In this document: positions 23,234 to 31,289 of the stretch, in pieces
Layout of the letters: every line of letters begins with the position of its first letter
How positions within the stretch are numbered: position 1 is the first letter of the stretch
Assembly (NCBI GenBank): GCA_016934635.1
Contig: JAFGSK010000060.1
Location: 1 to 48,466, forward strand
Origin: Caldifarciminota bacterium
GTDB lineage: Bacteria; Hydrothermota; Tepidihabitantia; B3-TA06
Reading direction: 5' to 3'
Length of the DNA: 48,466 nucleotides
Notes under the pieces: generated by a model
The model's database searches: none
The model's input: only the letters and a program-made list of their open reading frames with translations
Told to the model about the DNA's origin: nothing
Position numbers and translations under genes: made by a program

Positions 23234-23443
23234 TTAGCACTCACCGGGTCTTCGCTTGTGTAGGTATCTGTGGTTCGTGCTCCTTGACGGTTCATGCCTG
23301 TGGTATCCCCAGCCGCGCATGTCCCGGGTATAACTGCTGTCGGTGAATCGGGTAACGACTATCAGCAATGCGAACAAAACCACTAAAACAACCGCAGCAA
23401 TAAGTATCATGGGCAAAAGTGGCCATCCGCTCTCCGCTAACAT
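23234..23443 (-). CDS. Small single-pass membrane protein
   Basis: 69 residues. One strong membrane segment (WPLLPMILIAAVVLVVLFALLIVVT, about 7-31) is followed by a basic, His/Tyr/Arg-rich tail of about 35 residues (MRGWGYHRHEPSRSTNHRYLHKRRPGEC). By the positive-inside rule the tail is probably cytoplasmic. GGAGATGATATC precedes the ATG. It is placed 4 nt after the secreted protein gene and 17 nt before the cupin gene. No family recognised. Confidence 0.68.
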   Translation of the reverse strand: MLAESGWPLLPMILIAAVVLVVLFALLIVVTRFTDSSYTRDMRGWGYHRHEPSRSTNHRYLHKRRPGEC

Positions 23444-23447
23444 GATA

Positions 23448-24041
23448 TCATCTCCTTTCGTGAAATTTCCTGACAGGCTTGATTATCGAAGGCAGCGTGA
23501 AGATATCGATGATGCCCCAACGTTCCTTGGTCCCGGGCGCCACCCAGAGTTTACCGGGTGTATTCTCAGGATGATAGGCCACCACGTAGTAGGTTCCTGT
23601 TTCAGGAAGCGTTAACCACTCCTCGACGTATATCCAGGAGTCGGTGCCTGTAAAGGGTTCGTGAAAGAACCGTGGTTCGTCAATATCGTCCGTTGTGAAA
23701 ACCACCGCACCCATGTCGTGAGGTATCTGGAAATCGAATTCCTTATCAGGCAATCCCGGACCGATAACGGCCACAGCCGGATGATAATCTGTCAGACGGT
23801 CGATAACCGGTACTCCAAGACTCACATATAGATTATAACCTGCCTCGGCCTCGAGTCTCAGCCATACCCTTGGTCTCTCCTCTGTAACCTCGTGGTATAC
23901 CACGTACGAAACGTCGGGTTCCTCTATTTCTATCGCACCGCTGAAATCGCTCGTACCCGGAGGGTTACTCAGGGGTTTATGCGCTACGGCTAAACTCGAC
24001 ATTATTAATAGTGCAGTCAAAACTCTTACGGTTATTTTCAA
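23448..24041 (-). CDS. Secreted hypothetical protein
   Basis: 197 residues with a signal peptide (MKITVRVLTALLIMSSLAVA, cleavage near AHK). The mature part looks like an all-beta domain: VSYVVYHEVTEERPRVWLRLEAEAGYNLYVSLGVPVI, then IGPGLP, and ETGTYYVVAYHPENTPGKLWVAPGTKE, which resembles pre-peptidase C-terminal or jelly-roll-like binding domains. It ends with a basic KPVRKFHERR. CAAGGAGG precedes the ATG. First gene of the operon with the small membrane protein and the cupin. Function unknown. Confidence 0.78.
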   Translation of the reverse strand: MKITVRVLTALLIMSSLAVAHKPLSNPPGTSDFSGAIEIEEPDVSYVVYHEVTEERPRVWLRLEAEAGYNLYVSLGVPVIDRLTDYHPAVAVIGPGLPDKEFDFQIPHDMGAVVFTTDDIDEPRFFHEPFTGTDSWIYVEEWLTLPETGTYYVVAYHPENTPGKLWVAPGTKERWGIIDIFTLPSIIKPVRKFHERR

Positions 24042-24062
24042 TTCAACCTCCTTGGCAAGTAT

Positions 24063-24090
24063 ACTATAGTATAAAAACCCTACTCGTCAA
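24063..24090 (-). promoter_or_regulatory. Promoter of the secreted-protein/cupin operon
   Basis: On the minus strand TTGACG (24085-24090), 16-nt spacer, TATAGT (24063-24068), followed by a CAAGGAGG ribosome site. Confidence 0.6.
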
Positions 24091-24402
24091 GTAGGAATCA
24101 CACCACGGTCTCACTTCGTGATCCCGATGGGACCCCGATAATACACTTCTAGCCGTTTCAGGGAAACGCCGTGGGGGTCCCGAAAGAAATGCTCCTTTTT
24201 TACTCAGAGCGAACGCTAGCGGTCAAAAGATCGCTGGCGAAGAGAAGCGGAGGCCTTCAGGCACACCATCGATCCGGAGATCGTTTGCTTGGCAAGGGCA
24301 ATCTTGTCAGTATAAGATCTTTTCTGTCAAGCAAATTATCGGTTTCAGATAGAGTTGTATCACGGTGACGTCAATCCTCGAGATACGATAACAGGTCGTA
24401 TC
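24079..24402. repeat. Hairpin-rich gene-free stretch
   Basis: No gene. Inverted repeats in order: CCTACT/AGTAGG (24079-24095); GGGACCCC (24129-24136) / GGGGTCCC (24174-24181) enclosing CGTTTC-AGG-GAAACG (24154-24168); TTTGCTTGGCA (24284-24294) / TGTCAAGCAAA (24325-24335) with one mismatch; TGACGTCA (24366-24373); GATACGA/TCGTATC (24382-24402). None is followed by a T-run. Confidence 0.6.
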
Positions 24403-24426
24403 CTGACGGTGACTACCCGGATCCGC

Positions 24427-25347
24427 TCAGGTGTAAAGGCCTTCCACGCTCAGGTAGCGCTCCCCGGTATCTGCGAATACTGCAACTATTAGCTTGCCTT
24501 TATTCTCTGTCCGTCCGGCCTGCTTGCGGGCCGCCCACGCCGTCATCCCGGATGTTATTCCTGCCAATATGCCTTCCTTACGGGCAAGCTCGCGACAGGT
24601 TGTAAATGAGTCCTCTTCGGATACGGTGATAATCTCGTCGAGTAAGTCTCTATCCAGAATCTCAGGCACGAATCCCGGACTTGTGCCCATCTGCAGGTGT
24701 GGTTTGAATATTCCTTTAGAGACCATCGGCGCTATCTCCGGTTCCACACCCACGACCTTGAATGATGGTTTCTTCGGTTTAATCGCTCGGGCCGTACCCA
24801 TCAGTGTGCCTGAAGTGCCGAGACCTGCAACCAGGATGTCTATCTTGCCGTCGGTATCTTGCCATAGCTCATGGGCCGTAGTCTTCTGGTGCGCCAGGGG
24901 ATTTGCAGGATTGGAGTGTTGTTCGATGTAGTAGGAGTTAGGAATTTCTGCAAGGAGATCTAATGCCCGCTCCTTTGATCCCTTAGTGCCCTTTTCGGCA
25001 GGTGTGAGTTCGAGTTTTGCACCCAGTGTCCTTAACAGGTGCTTGCGTTCCTCAGACTGTATCTCGGACATGCAGATGATCAGCCTGTAGCCTTTGACCG
25101 CACATATCAGGGCAAGTGCAAGGCCGGTGTTGCCCGAGGTAGCCTCTATGATAGTCGTATCCTTGTTAATCTTTCCGTCGCGTTCACCTGCGGCAATCAT
25201 GTAAGATACAGGCCTGTCCTTCACTGAAAAGGGGTTGAACATCTCGAGCTTCGCTGCGAGAACGGCATCCAGCCCCTTACCGAATCGTTTCAGATACACC
25301 AAAGGCGTATTGCCGATCGTGTCCAGTATGCTATCTTTGATATTCAA
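24427..25347 (-). CDS. cysK: Cysteine synthase (O-acetylserine sulfhydrylase)
   Basis: 306 residues, a fold-type II pyridoxal-phosphate enzyme making cysteine from O-acetylserine and sulfide. Lys43 in NPFSVKDRPVS is the PLP lysine. EATSGNTGLALA binds the substrate carboxylate, and GTSGTLMGTARAIK binds the PLP phosphate. The start is TTG (MNIKDSILDTIGNTPLVYLK) with only a weak GG-rich ribosome site; the transcript start predicted from the promoter lies about 15 nt upstream. CysM or a related thiocarboxylate-using paralogue cannot be excluded. Apparently monocistronic. Confidence 0.93.
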   Translation of the reverse strand: MNIKDSILDTIGNTPLVYLKRFGKGLDAVLAAKLEMFNPFSVKDRPVSYMIAAGERDGKINKDTTIIEATSGNTGLALALICAVKGYRLIICMSEIQSEERKHLLRTLGAKLELTPAEKGTKGSKERALDLLAEIPNSYYIEQHSNPANPLAHQKTTAHELWQDTDGKIDILVAGLGTSGTLMGTARAIKPKKPSFKVVGVEPEIAPMVSKGIFKPHLQMGTSPGFVPEILDRDLLDEIITVSEEDSFTTCRELARKEGILAGITSGMTAWAARKQAGRTENKGKLIVAVFADTGERYLSVEGLYT

Positions 25348-25369
25348 GTGCTTTTTCCAACCTTGATAA

Positions 25370-25397
25370 AATATACCGCAGAATCATACTATGTCAA
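25370..25397 (-). promoter_or_regulatory. Promoter of cysK
   Basis: On the minus strand TTGACA (25392-25397), 16-nt spacer, TATATT (25370-25375). Confidence 0.65.
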
Positions 25398-25615
25398 CTA
25401 TTAGAGGTCCAATCAATCTTACCATACCAGGTGGTCGGTACAATACTTCCTTTCTGTCCGCTGGACACCCTTTAAAGGTGGGAAAGGTGGGGGATTCTCC
25501 TTAACTCAGAGAAGAGGCATTATTCGCAGTATGCAGATTCGGTGCTGAGATTAAGGTAGCTCGTGTAAGATCAGAAACTACTTGACTTCCAGGGGCACGA
25601 TTGTTCCTTTTGTAT

Positions 25616-27166
25616 TCATTTATTCTCCAGCATCTCCAATGCCTCTTTGGCGGCTCGGCGGACATCTTCATTTTCATCATTCAGCAGTTTTTTTAAGGGC
25701 TCAACTGCCCTTGCATCTCCAATCTCACCGAGCGCATCTGCCGCTCCCATGAGCACATACTCATTCTTATCCTTGAGTGCCATGATCAAAGACTCTACCG
25801 CAGGAGTACCTATCTTACAGAGTGCATTCCTTGCATCCAACCACATAATTATGTCTTCATTCCTCAATACCTCTATCAAAGACTCCACCGCTCTTGCATC
25901 GCCTATCTCACCTAAAGCTTCAACTGCACTCTCTCGCACGTCATCATCTCTATCCTTCAATGCCTCAATCAAAGGTTCTACTGCCCTCATATCGCCTATC
26001 TCACCGAGGGCATCTGCCGCTCCCTCACGCACATACTCATTCTTATCCTTGAGTACCAAAATTAGGGGCTCAACCGCAGGTTCTCCGATACAACCCAGAG
26101 CCTCAATCGCACGCCATCGCACTTTCCAATCTTTATCCTTCAATGCCTCGATTAAAGGTCCTACCGCCCTCCCGTCGCCTATCTCACCGAGCGCCCAAAC
26201 CGCTCCCTCACGCACATACTCGTTCTGATCCTTGAGTGCCAAAATTAGGGGCTCAACCGCAGACTCTCCGATACAACCCAGAGCCTCAATCGCACGCCAT
26301 CGCACGTTCCAATCTTGATCCTTCTTCAAAACCTCGATTAAAGGTTCCACCGCCCTCCCGTCGCCTATCTTCCCGAGCGCGGAAGCAGCAAGGTATCTCA
26401 CAAATATTTGTTTATCCTTAAGAGTCTCGATTAAAGACTCGACTGCCCTGCCATCCCCTATCTCTCCGAGTGCCCAAACCGCTTCCTGACGCACGAACTC
26501 ATCTTCATCCTTCAGTACCTTGATTAAAGACTCCACCGCAGGGTCGCCTATATTAACGAGCGCCACAGCCGCATAATTTCCTACAAATATATGTTTATCC
26601 TTAAGAGCCTCGATTAAAGGTGCTACCGCCCTCCCGTCGCCTATCTTACCGAGTGCCTGGACCGTAACTTGTTGCACCAACTCATCTTCATCCTTCAGAG
26701 CCTGGATCAAAGGGTCTACCGCCCTCCTATCGCCTACCTTACCGAGCGCCACAGCCGCACTTCCTCTTACGAAAGGATATTTATCCTCAAGTGCCTCGAT
26801 TAACGGCTCTACTGCGCGCACATCTCCCATCTCACCAAGTACCTCTGCAGCAAGCTTCCGCACGTACTCGTAATCATCCTTCAAAGCCTGGATCAAAGGC
26901 CCTGCCGCCCTCCCATCCCCTATCTTACCGAGCGCCTCAGCAACACACCACCGCACGACCCGGTCTTCATCCTTCAATGCCTCAATCAAAGGCTCTACCG
27001 TCCTCTCGTCGCCTATCTCACCGAGAGCCTGAGCTGCATCGACGCGTGTATTGGGATCCTTATCGTGGAGCTGGCGGATGTATGTATCCACTATATCATC
27101 CTGGGAATAGCCGGGCGAAGCCAGACCAAGGCATAAAAGCGATACAATCCTGATCATGCCTTTCAT
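25616..27166 (-). CDS. Secreted HEAT-repeat protein with near-identical repeats
   Basis: About 516 residues from ATG 27166. The frame is open to 27340, but AAAGGAGGG precedes a run of three ATGs at 27172-27164, and the upstream part crosses the promoter. A signal peptide (MKGMIRIVSLLCLGLASPGYSQ) is followed by about 15 PBS-lyase-type HEAT repeats. Most have a 31-residue (93-bp) period with the consensus ALGEIGDGRAVEPLIEALKDKDxxVR; some are 29-residue units of the type ALGCIGEPAVEPLILALKD. The repeats are so alike at DNA level that unequal recombination is likely. Located 190 nt downstream of the LRR gene on the same strand. Probably an extracytoplasmic binding scaffold; no catalytic motif. 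Confidence 0.86.
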   Translation of the reverse strand: MKGMIRIVSLLCLGLASPGYSQDDIVDTYIRQLHDKDPNTRVDAAQALGEIGDERTVEPLIEALKDEDRVVRWCVAEALGKIGDGRAAGPLIQALKDDYEYVRKLAAEVLGEMGDVRAVEPLIEALEDKYPFVRGSAAVALGKVGDRRAVDPLIQALKDEDELVQQVTVQALGKIGDGRAVAPLIEALKDKHIFVGNYAAVALVNIGDPAVESLIKVLKDEDEFVRQEAVWALGEIGDGRAVESLIETLKDKQIFVRYLAASALGKIGDGRAVEPLIEVLKKDQDWNVRWRAIEALGCIGESAVEPLILALKDQNEYVREGAVWALGEIGDGRAVGPLIEALKDKDWKVRWRAIEALGCIGEPAVEPLILVLKDKNEYVREGAADALGEIGDMRAVEPLIEALKDRDDDVRESAVEALGEIGDARAVESLIEVLRNEDIIMWLDARNALCKIGTPAVESLIMALKDKNEYVLMGAADALGEIGDARAVEPLKKLLNDENEDVRRAAKEALEMLENK

Positions 27167-27236
27167 CATCATCCCTCCTTTGCGGGTTTCAGATTCACTT
27201 TTACACGACTTCATCAGATTGATTGCCGATCGCACA

Positions 27237-27264
27237 AGTATACATGGGTAGTCTTGTGTGTCAA
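27237..27264 (-). promoter_or_regulatory. Promoter of the repeat-rich HEAT gene
   Basis: On the minus strand TTGACA (27259-27264), 16-nt spacer, TATACT (27237-27242). Its place downstream of position 27340 rules out the longest possible start. Confidence 0.65.
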
Positions 27265-27356
27265 GGTCTATGCTCTCTCTTTCACCGTAGGCGAAAGGGT
27301 CGGAAGTAAAGAACGGGATCGGCAAAAAGTTGCTTTGCAACTTTTTTCAGGTGTTA

Positions 27357-28616
27357 TCAGTACATGCGTACGACGTTGCAGCCGGGAAGAGCCTTCCTGA
27401 GCGAGGCAACACCCTCATCGGTAACGATAGTACCTGACAAGTCGAGAAAGCGCAGATTCTTGAGACTCTCAAGCTGCTTGAGTCCCTTGTCGGTAACCTC
27501 GGTCGAGACCAGATTTAGACTTTTAAGGCTATTAAGTGCGGTTACGTACTTGAGCCCTTCGTCTGTAAGAGGAGTCGAGGAGATGTCCAGGTACTCAAGT
27601 TTGTCAAGACCTCTAAGATGCGCCAGGCCTTCTGCAGTAATGTAGCCTGCGCCGCCTCCGCCGATTGCGAGCGACCTTAGACCCTTAATGTTTGCCAGGA
27701 GCTTCACGTCGTCGTCGGATATCTCCGTACCTGTCAAGTCGAGCGCTTTAAGGTTAGTCATCCGGCTGATTGTGCCGAAGTCGTCGCCGTACACCCCGGC
27801 GTAGGGAAGGGACAGCGCTTCGAGTCTGTTGGAGGAAGCCAGGTACTCGTAGACCTCGGGCGCTATCTCGGCCTGGATTATCGCAAGCTCGGAAATGTTC
27901 GGCAGACTTTCCAGGAACTCCACCCATCCGGTGTCGACAACTAACCAGTACCTGGTTATCGAGCGAAGCTTCTCGTGACCTTTCAGGACGAACATCTCCT
28001 CATCCGGGACCGCACCTACCGTAAGCTCGCGCAGTTCAGGAAGCCCGGCTATATCCTCCATTGCCCCCTCGGGGAGGATGGATACGCTCAAATCGAGAAC
28101 CACGAGTCCCTTGCATTTGCACAATTCGGTCATCTGGTCCTCGAACAGTCCGCCTGCCGAGAAGAAGAACCCTCGGAAATTCTTCATCTCAGGGAAGCAC
28201 TTGAAGTCCTCTTCCGGGTCCTCGATGTGGCCGATGAAAGACACCGCACCGAGGTTTGGATAGGCGCAAACCCTTGCTATGTCGTACCCGGGCAGAAGGG
28301 CGGTAACTATCAACTCGGGATCCTCGACCTCGAGCGGATCAGGAAGACTCAAGTCCACACCGACCTCGATGCCGTTAACCCAAAGTGTTCTCTCGTCGGT
28401 TCTGTAGTCGAGGCTGCCCTCTCCCTGCCAGGGGTATCTGTAACCCATCCCTGATTCACTGCCAAGGTATACGTAGTATTCGCCCGGCTTCCAGCCCGAT
28501 ACGTCGAGCTCGTTCTGGAACTTACCGTCACGGCTTACAACGAGGGTTTCCGCGTAACACGCCGCGGCCATCGTGAGCGCCAGGCTCAATACTAGCAACT
28601 TATCTAACGGTTTCAT
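27357..28616 (-). CDS. Secreted leucine-rich-repeat protein
   Basis: 419 residues with a signal peptide (LVLSLALTMAAACYA). The N-terminal non-repeat region (LDVSGWKPGEYYVYLGSESG) corresponds to that of the LRR protein at 1186. From about residue 130 there are ribonuclease-inhibitor-like repeats of 24-25 residues, the last ones very regular (LNSLKSLNLVSTEVTDKGLKQL, LKNLRFLDLSGTIVTDEGVASL), ending KALPGCNVVRMY. AAGGAGG precedes the ATG. It is the longer paralogue of the 246-residue LRR protein and is likewise followed by a HEAT gene. Function unknown. Confidence 0.86.
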   Translation of the reverse strand: MKPLDKLLVLSLALTMAAACYAETLVVSRDGKFQNELDVSGWKPGEYYVYLGSESGMGYRYPWQGEGSLDYRTDERTLWVNGIEVGVDLSLPDPLEVEDPELIVTALLPGYDIARVCAYPNLGAVSFIGHIEDPEEDFKCFPEMKNFRGFFFSAGGLFEDQMTELCKCKGLVVLDLSVSILPEGAMEDIAGLPELRELTVGAVPDEEMFVLKGHEKLRSITRYWLVVDTGWVEFLESLPNISELAIIQAEIAPEVYEYLASSNRLEALSLPYAGVYGDDFGTISRMTNLKALDLTGTEISDDDVKLLANIKGLRSLAIGGGGAGYITAEGLAHLRGLDKLEYLDISSTPLTDEGLKYVTALNSLKSLNLVSTEVTDKGLKQLESLKNLRFLDLSGTIVTDEGVASLRKALPGCNVVRMY

Positions 28617-28638
28617 TAGCGGCCTCCTTTGACACAGT

Positions 28639-28666
28639 ATCCTAACTATAGTCGAAAGATTGTCAA
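28639..28666 (-). promoter_or_regulatory. Promoter of the second LRR gene
   Basis: On the minus strand TTGACA (28661-28666), 16-nt spacer, TAGGAT (28639-28644). It begins at the very end of the upstream gene (stop at 28667). Confidence 0.6.
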
Positions 28667-29659
28667 CTAGTCTACGATTACAACCTTACGAATCGCGTTG
28701 AATCCTGGTACCTTTAGCTTTACGAAATACACACCCGGTGCTGAACCTCTAGCCCAGGTTATAGAATGGGAACCGGCACTGTAAGCGCCTTCAGCAAGTG
28801 TGGTTACCAGATTACCAGCCGCATCGTAAACGCTTATGTTGACGTAAGACCGACAAGGAATACTGAAATAAATTTCGGCGGAGTTGTTGATTAATCCTGG
28901 TTGCCTTAAATAAAGCTGGTCTTGGAACACGTTCTCTTCAGCATTGTATCCGGCGTAGATTTTGAGGGTATCCTTACTGATGAAGTTGCCTGAGTAATCT
29001 TCTGCCCAGAAAAGGAAGCGATGTCCATATTGTAATTCTAAAACACCGGGCCGGACCTCAGTAAAAACAACTTGGCAGGTTTCCTCAGGGGCGAAGTCGC
29101 GCATCAAGGAATCACAATAAACCATAATCGGCTCCTCGGCTATTTGAACAATTACACAGAAAAGAAATGCCTGTGTTTCGAGCCCGGCCAGTTCCGCGTA
29201 CTCTGCGGATGGGCAGAAGGGTGGGTACTTTAAAGTATCAGGGCCAATAAACCTAATCGGTGTTACATTGTAATGAGTGGTTACAGTAAAGTTTTTTTCT
29301 TTAGTATCACCTGAGTAAGCCGACTCCACCTTGAAAAAGGCGTTGTATTCCTTACCACCTTCAGGTACGAATTCGGCAAACTTGGCGGTTGTGTTTCCCG
29401 GCTTGCAGGGAAACGACGAAAGCGCGTCCTCGTATACGACATCGTAGGTGTCAAGGTCCTTTATCTTGCAAGAGACCTTGGCCGTTTCGGTATATGTTGA
29501 GTTGTTGTTAACGACACAGGTCGGCAGGAATCCTACGCCTGGCTCCTCTTCGTCAGAGGGACGCTTTATCTCGACTATCTTTAGCTCGGCGTACTGGGCA
29601 GTAATAACGCTTGCCGTCACCGCAAGCAGTAGCGCCGATACAATCACTTTGCTTTTCAT
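28667..29659 (-). CDS. Secreted beta-rich protein with a C-terminal sorting-type domain
   Basis: 330 residues. Signal peptide (KSKVIVSALLLAVTASVITA). The middle contains Ig-like, immunoglobulin/CARDB-type segments (LPTCVVNNNSTYTETAKVSCKI, PEGGKEYNAFFKVESAYSGD). The last 75 residues (VNISVYDAAGNLVTTLAEG, SITWARGSAPGVYFVKLKV, RKVVIVD) match the FlgD-like or type IX-type C-terminal domains common in FCB-related candidate phyla, which usually target proteins to the cell surface. AAAAGGAGGAG precedes the ATG. It is divergent from the LolA-like genes. What it binds is unknown. Confidence 0.8.
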   Translation of the reverse strand: MKSKVIVSALLLAVTASVITAQYAELKIVEIKRPSDEEEPGVGFLPTCVVNNNSTYTETAKVSCKIKDLDTYDVVYEDALSSFPCKPGNTTAKFAEFVPEGGKEYNAFFKVESAYSGDTKEKNFTVTTHYNVTPIRFIGPDTLKYPPFCPSAEYAELAGLETQAFLFCVIVQIAEEPIMVYCDSLMRDFAPEETCQVVFTEVRPGVLELQYGHRFLFWAEDYSGNFISKDTLKIYAGYNAEENVFQDQLYLRQPGLINNSAEIYFSIPCRSYVNISVYDAAGNLVTTLAEGAYSAGSHSITWARGSAPGVYFVKLKVPGFNAIRKVVIVD

Positions 29660-29691
29660 TATCTCCTCCTTTTGGGATACTTATATAAATT

Positions 29692-29719
29692 ACTCTAGAG
29701 GATTATTCTTCGATGTCAA
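29692..29719 (-). promoter_or_regulatory. Promoter of the secreted beta-rich protein gene
   Basis: On the minus strand TTGACA (29714-29719), 16-nt spacer, TAGAGT (29692-29697). Confidence 0.6.
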
Positions 29720-29768
29720 CCTGCAACTAACCGACGTTCCTGTCGTCTAAGTTTTAAACGGAGGATCA

Positions 29769-30446
29769 GTGAAACGACCGGTAACACCCGTAACACACGC
29801 AACACCTTTTGTGATGGCACTAATGCTTTCCGTCGTTATTGCTTTTGCCGGGCAGGCAGAGGACGTTATTGCCAAATTCCGCACATCCTGGGAAGGGAAC
29901 TCGAGCTACCAGGTGCTCATGGCCTACCATCAGGTAAAAGGTGCCAAAACCGAGGACAGAATCGTTCGCTTCAGTTACAAGAGTCCGGGCTGGGTTCGCA
30001 CCGACGTTCTCGAGGGCAAGGAGGAGGGTGGCGTAGCGGTATACGATCCTTTGGAAGACAAGGTGTACGCCAGACATCCCTGGATGCCTGTTCCGCTAAC
30101 CTTTTCACCCGACGCATCAAGGGTTCGTTCATTGAGGGGAGAACGTATATACGACGCCAGCTTCCCGCGGTTAATAGCCTCTATCTATAAACAGCTTGAC
30201 CTGGGTGGTGTTTACTGGATCGGCGAAGAATCGGTTGACGGTTCGACATGTACAGTAATTGAGTTCAAAAACACCACTCCTGAGGAGAACCGCGGTATTG
30301 CACGCGAGCGCTGGTGGTTCGATACTGATACCGGTTTCCCGCGCAAGATCACAAGTTACGATAAGGAAGACGTGCTTGTCCAGCAGGTTATTTTCAAGGC
30401 GCTGAGGCTCAATCCCGGCTTCTCATCCGACCATTTTAACATATAG
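29769..30446 (+). CDS. LolA-like outer-membrane lipoprotein-sorting family protein
   Basis: 225 residues with a signal peptide (about 1-30, ending FAGQAED). The fold pattern is LolA/LppX-like: an N-terminal helix (EDVIAKFRTSWEGNSSYQVLMAYHQ) and a curved antiparallel sheet with RIVRFSYKSPGWVRTDVLEGKEEGGVAVYDP and RERWWFDTDTGFPRKITSYD. Members bind lipids or lipoproteins in the periplasm. GTG start with CGGAGG. It has a close paralogue 172 nt downstream (30619). Whether it carries lipoproteins is inferred from fold only. Confidence 0.78.
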   Translation: MKRPVTPVTHATPFVMALMLSVVIAFAGQAEDVIAKFRTSWEGNSSYQVLMAYHQVKGAKTEDRIVRFSYKSPGWVRTDVLEGKEEGGVAVYDPLEDKVYARHPWMPVPLTFSPDASRVRSLRGERIYDASFPRLIASIYKQLDLGGVYWIGEESVDGSTCTVIEFKNTTPEENRGIARERWWFDTDTGFPRKITSYDKEDVLVQQVIFKALRLNPGFSSDHFNI

Positions 30447-30516
30447 CAAAAAACCCAAAGGCATTTCCGGACGGGTCGGGGAACATGTCGGCCAAAATTC
30501 CATAATCTTCGGGGTC

Positions 30517-30545
30517 CCCATGAAATCGCGCAGCGATTTCATGGG
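30517..30545. repeat. 13-bp-arm hairpin with GGGGTCCCC edge
   Basis: CCCATGAAATCGC - GCA - GCGATTTCATGGG, perfect 13-bp arms with a 3-nt loop. The left arm is preceded by GGGGT, giving GGGGTCCCC at 30511-30519. The layout matches the hairpin at 45-79 read on the opposite strand. It lies between the two LolA-like genes, just before the promoter of the second. Confidence 0.7.
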
Positions 30546-30553
30546 TCTGTCTC

Positions 30554-30581
30554 TTGACGTCTTATAAATCAGGACTATTAT
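30554..30581 (+). promoter_or_regulatory. Promoter of the second LolA-like gene
   Basis: TTGACG (30554-30559), 16-nt spacer, TATTAT (30576-30581). Confidence 0.6.
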
Positions 30582-30618
30582 ATTGTCGGAATACACCAAA
30601 CAAGGACAAGGAGGTTTC

Positions 30619-31281
30619 GTGAAAAAGTTGGCGACAAAACTCGTAATAGCCGCCGTAATACTTGGCGTGACCACAATCCGGGGCGGCGAGGCAGAGGAGG
30701 CCTTGAACAAGATGCGAACGGCGTGGGGTTCAGTCAGTACTTATACCGTAATGTTGACCTCCTACCAGGAAAAAGGAGATAAGAGCCTGCAGTCGACAAT
30801 CGAACTGGGATACAAGAACCCGGGTTGGATGAAGGTAAAAGTAGTTGATGGACACGAGAAAGGCTCACGAGCAGTTTACGATCCGGTCAAGGACCGCATG
30901 CAGGCAACATTTGCAGGAGTAGCCTTACCGGTATTCTTTTCACCGGACGCCAGGATGGCTCAGAGTGTACGCGGAGAAAAGATTTACGTTGCGACTTTCA
31001 AACATCTGCTCAAGAAGGCAGACTGGTATCTAGCCAATGGAAGCCTTTCCTGGGTCGGTACCGATACATACGATGGTGCAGAATGCAGTGTTATCGAGTT
31101 TAAAACCTCTTCACCGGAGGCCAACCTTGGAATTGCTCGCGAAAGATGGTGGCTGGATAAGGAAACAGGATTCCCGAGGAAGATATACGAGTATGATTCC
31201 GAAGGGAAAAGGGTCAAGTGGAACGTCTATAAGAATCTGGTATTAAACCCCTCCCTTCCCGACGATTATTTTAAATTCTAA
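30619..31281 (+). CDS. LolA-like protein, second copy
   Basis: 221 residues from GTG 30619, chosen for the AAGGAGG four bases upstream (an upstream TTG at 30583 has none). Signal peptide KKLATKLVIAAVILGVTTIRGG. The body is paralogous to 29769-30446: RGEKIYVATF, SLSWVGTDTYDGAECSVIEF and GIARERWWLDKETGFPRKIYEYD align with the first copy. The lipoprotein gene at 31290 follows after 8 nt, so these two form an operon. A periplasmic lipid or lipoprotein carrier is inferred. Confidence 0.78.
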   Translation: MKKLATKLVIAAVILGVTTIRGGEAEEALNKMRTAWGSVSTYTVMLTSYQEKGDKSLQSTIELGYKNPGWMKVKVVDGHEKGSRAVYDPVKDRMQATFAGVALPVFFSPDARMAQSVRGEKIYVATFKHLLKKADWYLANGSLSWVGTDTYDGAECSVIEFKTSSPEANLGIARERWWLDKETGFPRKIYEYDSEGKRVKWNVYKNLVLNPSLPDDYFKF

Positions 31282-31289
31282 GGAGTTAC

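Noticed and set aside
25578..25619. 13-codon ORF (MNTKGTIVPLEVK) overlapping the stop of the repeat-rich HEAT gene by ATGA
   Set aside because: Too short to support as a gene without conservation data, although the ATGA overlap is neat.
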